Assembly (NCBI GenBank): GCA_029891385.1
Contig: CM057235.1
Coordinates: 16,420,001 to 16,484,000, forward strand
Origin: Erythroxylum novogranatense
Lineage: Eukaryota; Streptophyta; Magnoliopsida; Malpighiales; Erythroxylaceae
Reading direction: 5' to 3'
Length of the DNA stretch: 64,000 bases
A model generated the notes under the pieces. That model worked only from the letters and a program-made list of their open reading frames with translations. It ran no database searches and was not told the origin of the DNA. Position numbers and translations under genes: made by a program. Every line of letters starts with the position of its first letter. The stretch's first letter is position 1. This document shows positions 59,590-64,000 of this stretch, one piece after another.

Positions 59590-61470
59590 CTAAATAGAGT
59601 TGATTTTTGCGCTATATTATTGCTTGTCTTTATATATAAAAAGATGAAGTATAATCTTTCCAATTAGCTCCTTGATGAAGGTCTCTCTTCATAAAACTTG
59701 GTTGACAAATATTCTCCTATTTTATTCTTCTCATATACTAGAAAACAAGTAGGATAATGTAGTGCAGTAAATCCATATGTCCCCTTCCTTTCTAAGTTTG
59801 ATGTGGATGCTCTAGTCTATAATGTCATTCCGTTCTCCATGCAGGATTCCTAGATGTATAGCCTAAGTATTACATTCCAAGCCTTGTTAGTAAAGCATAT
59901 TTAAACAAGAGATGATCCAACAATTCCTCATTTGATTTTTACGGAGAGCACCATTTTTGAGTAGTAAAGAAGTTGGTTAGCCTATCCAGGATAGAAAGTT
60001 TGCTTTTCATTACTAACCATAGAGAATATGAGGCACAAGTTAGGGCATTTTTAACCTAGACCAACTCATACCATGCAACTTTTGGAGTTGTACTACAGAA
60101 GAGCTTCCTATATGAAGCGTTAGTGAAGTTTCCTAACGTATTACCTTTCCAGATGATTTCATCTTCCTTATCAGGGATTAATATGAAGTTCATAAGAGTT
60201 GTTGAAAGGTTTGAAGCTAGCAAAATCTTTGAGAGGGGTGCTTGATTAGAGAGTACATGGGATACAATAGCATTAGGAAGGAAGTATGGTTTAAGAGGAA
60301 GCAATTCAATGTGGCTTTCCAACAGTCTATAAGGAGACCAATTATCATTCTAAAAGAAAGATTTGTTTCCACTGCCAATCCTACAAACAAAAGATTGTAT
60401 GATCTTATCCTTACTCTTGATTAAGAAATGCATCATTTAGGAGACATTTTGTCCGATGTTTAGATACAAAAAGTTAAAGGCCTTGATGTAGTACACATGA
60501 ACCCATTAAACCCAAAGGGCTTTCTCATCTGTGAATAATTTCCAAACTCTTTTGGCTTGCATAACCATATTTGTAACTTTGAGTAGAAGAATGCTAAGTC
60601 CCCCCTGATGCTTTGGTTGGTATATTTCAATTCATTAGAGTTTTTTCTTGCAACCAGACCCCGTAAATCTCCTAACTAGTTTGTCAATGGTCTTGATGAT
60701 GGAATAAGGAAATACAATATATGAGGCGTAATATACATTGAGCGAGCTCAAATAGAATTTATCAATTGAGTTCTTCCAACCATTGCTAGTGTTTTGAAGC
60801 TCCAACTTCTAATTCTATCTTGTATTTTCTCTAATAGTGGCTTATAATATGAGTAAAAGGGCTTAGTTAAGGAAATTGGGATCCAATGTATGTCAATAGG
60901 AGATGGAGGTGTTTGAAACCTGCGAGAGAAGAAAACCAAGTAGCTTGGTGGATAACACTTGTAGATAAATGCATCTTACTTTTTATCATTGCTGGCAGAT
61001 AATCCTGAGGGTTTACTAAACAAGTTCAAAGCTTAGTGAGAGAAGAAATTGAGCCTGCATCTGCTTTTAATAATAAGAATAAGTCATTAGTAAAATTCAA
61101 GCTAAAGTTCCAAGCTTACTATACTTGGAATGAAATTTAAATTGATAATTCCTTTCCAAAATTCTCTTTAGCAATCTATTGAAACTTCCATTCCAATTGA
61201 GAATAGGTAGGGGAGAGCGAGTTCCCCTATCTAAGACATTTATCCCTTTTAATTGTATTTAAAGTTTCTCCATTCACCATAATTGTGAAGTTTGTAATTG
61301 TAATACATTGCTATGTCTATTCTAGGAAAATATTAGGAAATCTATGAGCTTTTAAGCAGTTGAGTGTGAAAGACCAATCTATTAAATTGAAAGCCTTTTG
61401 GAAATTAATCTTTAGAGAATAATTTTTGCTGCTTCTCTTCTTTGTATAGTATTTGAATAATTTTTAAAAA
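59590..61470 (-). pseudogene. L1 LINE ORF2 fragment
   Basis: Minus-strand plant L1 reverse transcriptase remnant. From high to low coordinates: a NFQKAFNLIDWSF-like stretch (about 61420-61380), a NSLSPTY-like stretch (about 61225), a readable 63-codon piece at 60939-60748 (SPIDIHWIPISLTKPFYSYY, then RIRSW and GRTQLINSI), and at 60322-60056 a zf-RVT-type piece (DEIIWKGNTLGNFT). Many stops and frameshifts separate these. The order is correct for one element in one orientation. No poly(A) tail was seen. Confidence 0.75.
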
Positions 61471-62382
61471 AGGATTATGTTTTCCTCGATTTGCCTGTGA
61501 TAGATTAATATTTGACTATAATTATACACCTATATTTGATGTGCCTTGCTTGATATTTTATAGTTTTATAGTTTTACTCTTTTTTGACCTTAAGCTTTTC
61601 ACTATTTGACAAGTTTGAGCATAACATTCCAGAGTGAATAATTATAATGCTAACATTTGGAAAATGTTAAAGTTTAACCCCACCCTAACGGAAAATTCAA
61701 ACCATCTGTTAAGTGCTAGGTTAGCGTTGATCTAGAACTTAATAAAATATTATTTTATTCAAATAAGTGGAGCCCCCTTTGCCATGTAAGCAATGATGTG
61801 GCAACTGAGATCCTTATTTTAATTAATTAAATAAAAAATTTTATTTTATTATTAAGAGTGGGACCCACTATTTATATTAAACATTAAACAAACCTTAAGT
61901 AGAGGGATTAGATGACTGATTATTTTCTTAATACTAACAAAATTATGTCATTAGTTGAATAAAACAATTATTAAGTAAACAAAGATTTAGTTAACATGAA
62001 TTGAATATGTCATCAAACATAAAACTATTCGTGTAACATAATGGTCAAGAATCCTTGAGAGAAGTCATGAGCATCGAAGCGGGTTGAGTTAACTGAGGTA
62101 TGTTAGATTTTATTATTATTATTGCTGTCTGTTAACTGAGAGAAGTTGTGAGAGATAATGGTTGTTATTGGTGTGTGTTAGATAATGGTTATTGTCGTTA
62201 GTTTATTGTTGGGTGTGATCCTGAATGTTTCTTTGGTTGCTTTCTGGTCCCCATTATGGTCCTGTAATGTTTTTTGTTATGAGTAAGATTGTGTATGACT
62301 TTTGTGAAAGAGAAATGTGTATGCGCATATCCTTTGGTGTTGAATTTGATGTGGGGAAATAGCTTTGAAATAGTTTATTGGA
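61471..62382. other. No recognisable feature
   Basis: AT-rich DNA with no motif-bearing frame. 62100-62380 may be the decayed outer part of the LTR that becomes recognisable at 62383, but I could not align it with 10690-10980. Confidence 0.4.
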
Positions 62383-64000
62383 GAGTTGAATTGTGTTTGA
62401 GACGAATCAGTTGAAGAGTTTGTGGTAGTGGGTGAATATGTGAAGTTGATGTGTTGATATGTGAAGTTGATGTATTAGAATTGTGTTTAGAGACTTCAAT
62501 GGCAAATCTGTATAAATTTAGATGGATTTAGCCAAAGTGGTCGTAATGAAGTTGGTAGATTATATTTTTATCTTTCCATTGACATAAAGCACGAAAATTT
62601 TGGACAAGAGAGTAGAAAGTTATGATTTTTAGAAGTTCTGATGCTGCTTAGTGTGAAGCTGATCAACCAGTCAGTTTGTGTTGAGTTTTTGACCCATTTA
62701 GAGGCCGATTTGATTTTTAAGGCCTTCATGAAAGTTAGAGGGTTCTTTTACCTTTTATGTATAATCGAGTCATCAAATTTGGAGTTCTGAGTAGAAAGTT
62801 ATGCATCTTTTAAGTAGAGACGTTCTGGGAAAAAGTGAGACGCAGTCACTGTTTTTGCGTCTTAGTTGACTTTTTGCGTCTTAGTTGACTTTTGCATCTC
62901 AGTTGACTTTTTACGTCTCAATTGACTTTTTGCGTCTCAGTTGACTTTTGCGTCTCGATTCATCGTTCATCGTCTCGATTCTGTTCATCGCCTCGATTCA
63001 TCGTTCATAGAAATGAGACGGCATCGCTCATCGCCGTCTCGATTCGCTTCATCGTCTCGATTCTCGCTCACCGTCTCAGTTGGACTTTTTGCGTCTCAGT
63101 TTGACCATCTTAGTTACTATATATTGTTACCTTCTGATCCATTTTCTACCCTTAAAACGTTGGAATTGGCCTTTTTGGTCTTCATAAGAGTTTTATCTCT
63201 TGAAATTATCTTTCCATCCACATAAAGAAATCCTTAATCCGATATCCGTAGGGAAAGTTATAGCAATTTTCCCAATCTGTATCGTCTGATGATGTCATCA
63301 TCGTCTTAAAATGATGTCATCATCGTCTACTTTTGTTTTTGACCCTACAGATGAAAGATTTGGCCTTTGAGACCTTCATGAAAGTTGTAGCTCTTCATGT
63401 CCTCTTTCGAACCATTCGAATAACACCTCAATTAGACATTTCTACAAAAAGTTATAGCTGTTTCCCCGAAATAGGTTCAGTACAATTGAGGTCATAAACA
63501 TGGTTGCTTCTTTGGACCATAACTTCTTCTCTAGACCTCCGAATGACTTGATTCTTGAACCATTGGATTCATAAGACCTTTCTATTCATCTCCACCAAAT
63601 CGAAGCTGTCTGAAATGAAGTGACAAAGATTAAGTAGAAAAGGTGGGACGGGTGTAGTGAGTGTGTTCTTAGAGGATTTGAGCCGGTGTTTCCCACTGAA
63701 TATATTTCAGTATTTTGATGTTTTCTGAATTAGTTGAGGTCGAAATAAGGTGATTTCTATTTCAAATGAAACTAGAGACATAGATCTACAAGTTATATGA
63801 AGTAGCCACTCAACAATTTAGCCTCTAAGATGTTCAACTTCTGGAGTGAAGTTACGTGTAGTGATCAGTCTTGATTTAGTTTTGGTCCAAACGAAATATC
63901 TAACAGACTTCAGTATTTTTGAGACATTTTGAGATATAGAGCTCCGATCGATCTGATTCTTGAAGCGATGGATTCGTAAGACATAGAGGGACATTTCTAT
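62383..64000 (+). mobile_element. Partial gypsy LTR related to 10690-13335
   Basis: 62383-62560 aligns closely with 10985-11160, and 63760-63990 aligns with 12355-12560. The left end is truncated and the right end runs off the window. It has one 190-bp unit where the other copy has four, and a different short-unit array. Confidence 0.75.
62850..63110. repeat. Short tandem array (TTTTGCGTCTCAGTTGAC units)
   Basis: About six units of 18-22 bp related to TTTTGCGTCTCAGTTGAC, followed by GTCTCGATTC-type units to about 63110. It lies in the LTR at a place comparable to the 11600-11730 array but has unrelated sequence. Confidence 0.75.

Overview
The window is nuclear DNA from a flowering plant, most likely a eudicot. 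It is AT-rich, has one spliced nuclear gene with short GT-AG introns, and otherwise consists almost wholly of plant-type transposable elements in nested layers. No organelle, bacterial or CRISPR-type content is visible. The only apparently intact host gene is a bHLH transcription factor on the minus strand at 39239-41405 (seven exons, 543 residues, bHLH49/62/78 group). I found no new multi-gene system. The interesting content is how the mobile elements are built.

Layout. 1-3430: broken, partly duplicated endogenous pararetrovirus (Caulimoviridae) fragments. 3601-5045: relic of a CACTA transposon (DUF4216 protein and short subterminal repeats). 5296-8340: minus-strand copia-like 3' end with an LTR, a purine tract and a decayed plant-transposon protein. 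8393-13545: Athila-like gag remnant, a SINE, then the 3' end and a long LTR of a Ty3/gypsy element with a 190-bp tandem repeat. 13546-22485: an Athila-like element interrupted by a second, internally deleted Athila-like element (14859-20368, target duplication GTTAG). 22500-25180: an L1 LINE broken by a 258-bp copia solo LTR (ATGTT) and a 1032-bp hAT element. 25217-35629: a complete but inactivated Tat-lineage Ty3/gypsy element (CCACC) with gag-pol on the minus strand and an antisense, apparently spliced extra ORF on the plus strand; the two face each other across a minisatellite. 35635-43697: host DNA with the bHLH gene. 43698-57323: a minus-strand copia element with inserted LINE, gypsy, MITE and 3.8-kb solo LTR. 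57324-64000: host-like DNA, a small hAT MITE, another L1 fragment and a 5'-truncated LTR related to the one at 10690.

The genes do not form a pathway. The bHLH gene sits in an island of about 8 kb. Its downstream flank ends at the Tat element and its upstream flank at the copia nest. Seven insertions keep recognisable target-site duplications, so insertion order can be read: the LINE is older than the solo LTR and hAT element inside it, and the copia element at 43.7-57.3 kb is older than its inserts. All boundaries were read by eye. Family names rest on motif recognition, not on a search.
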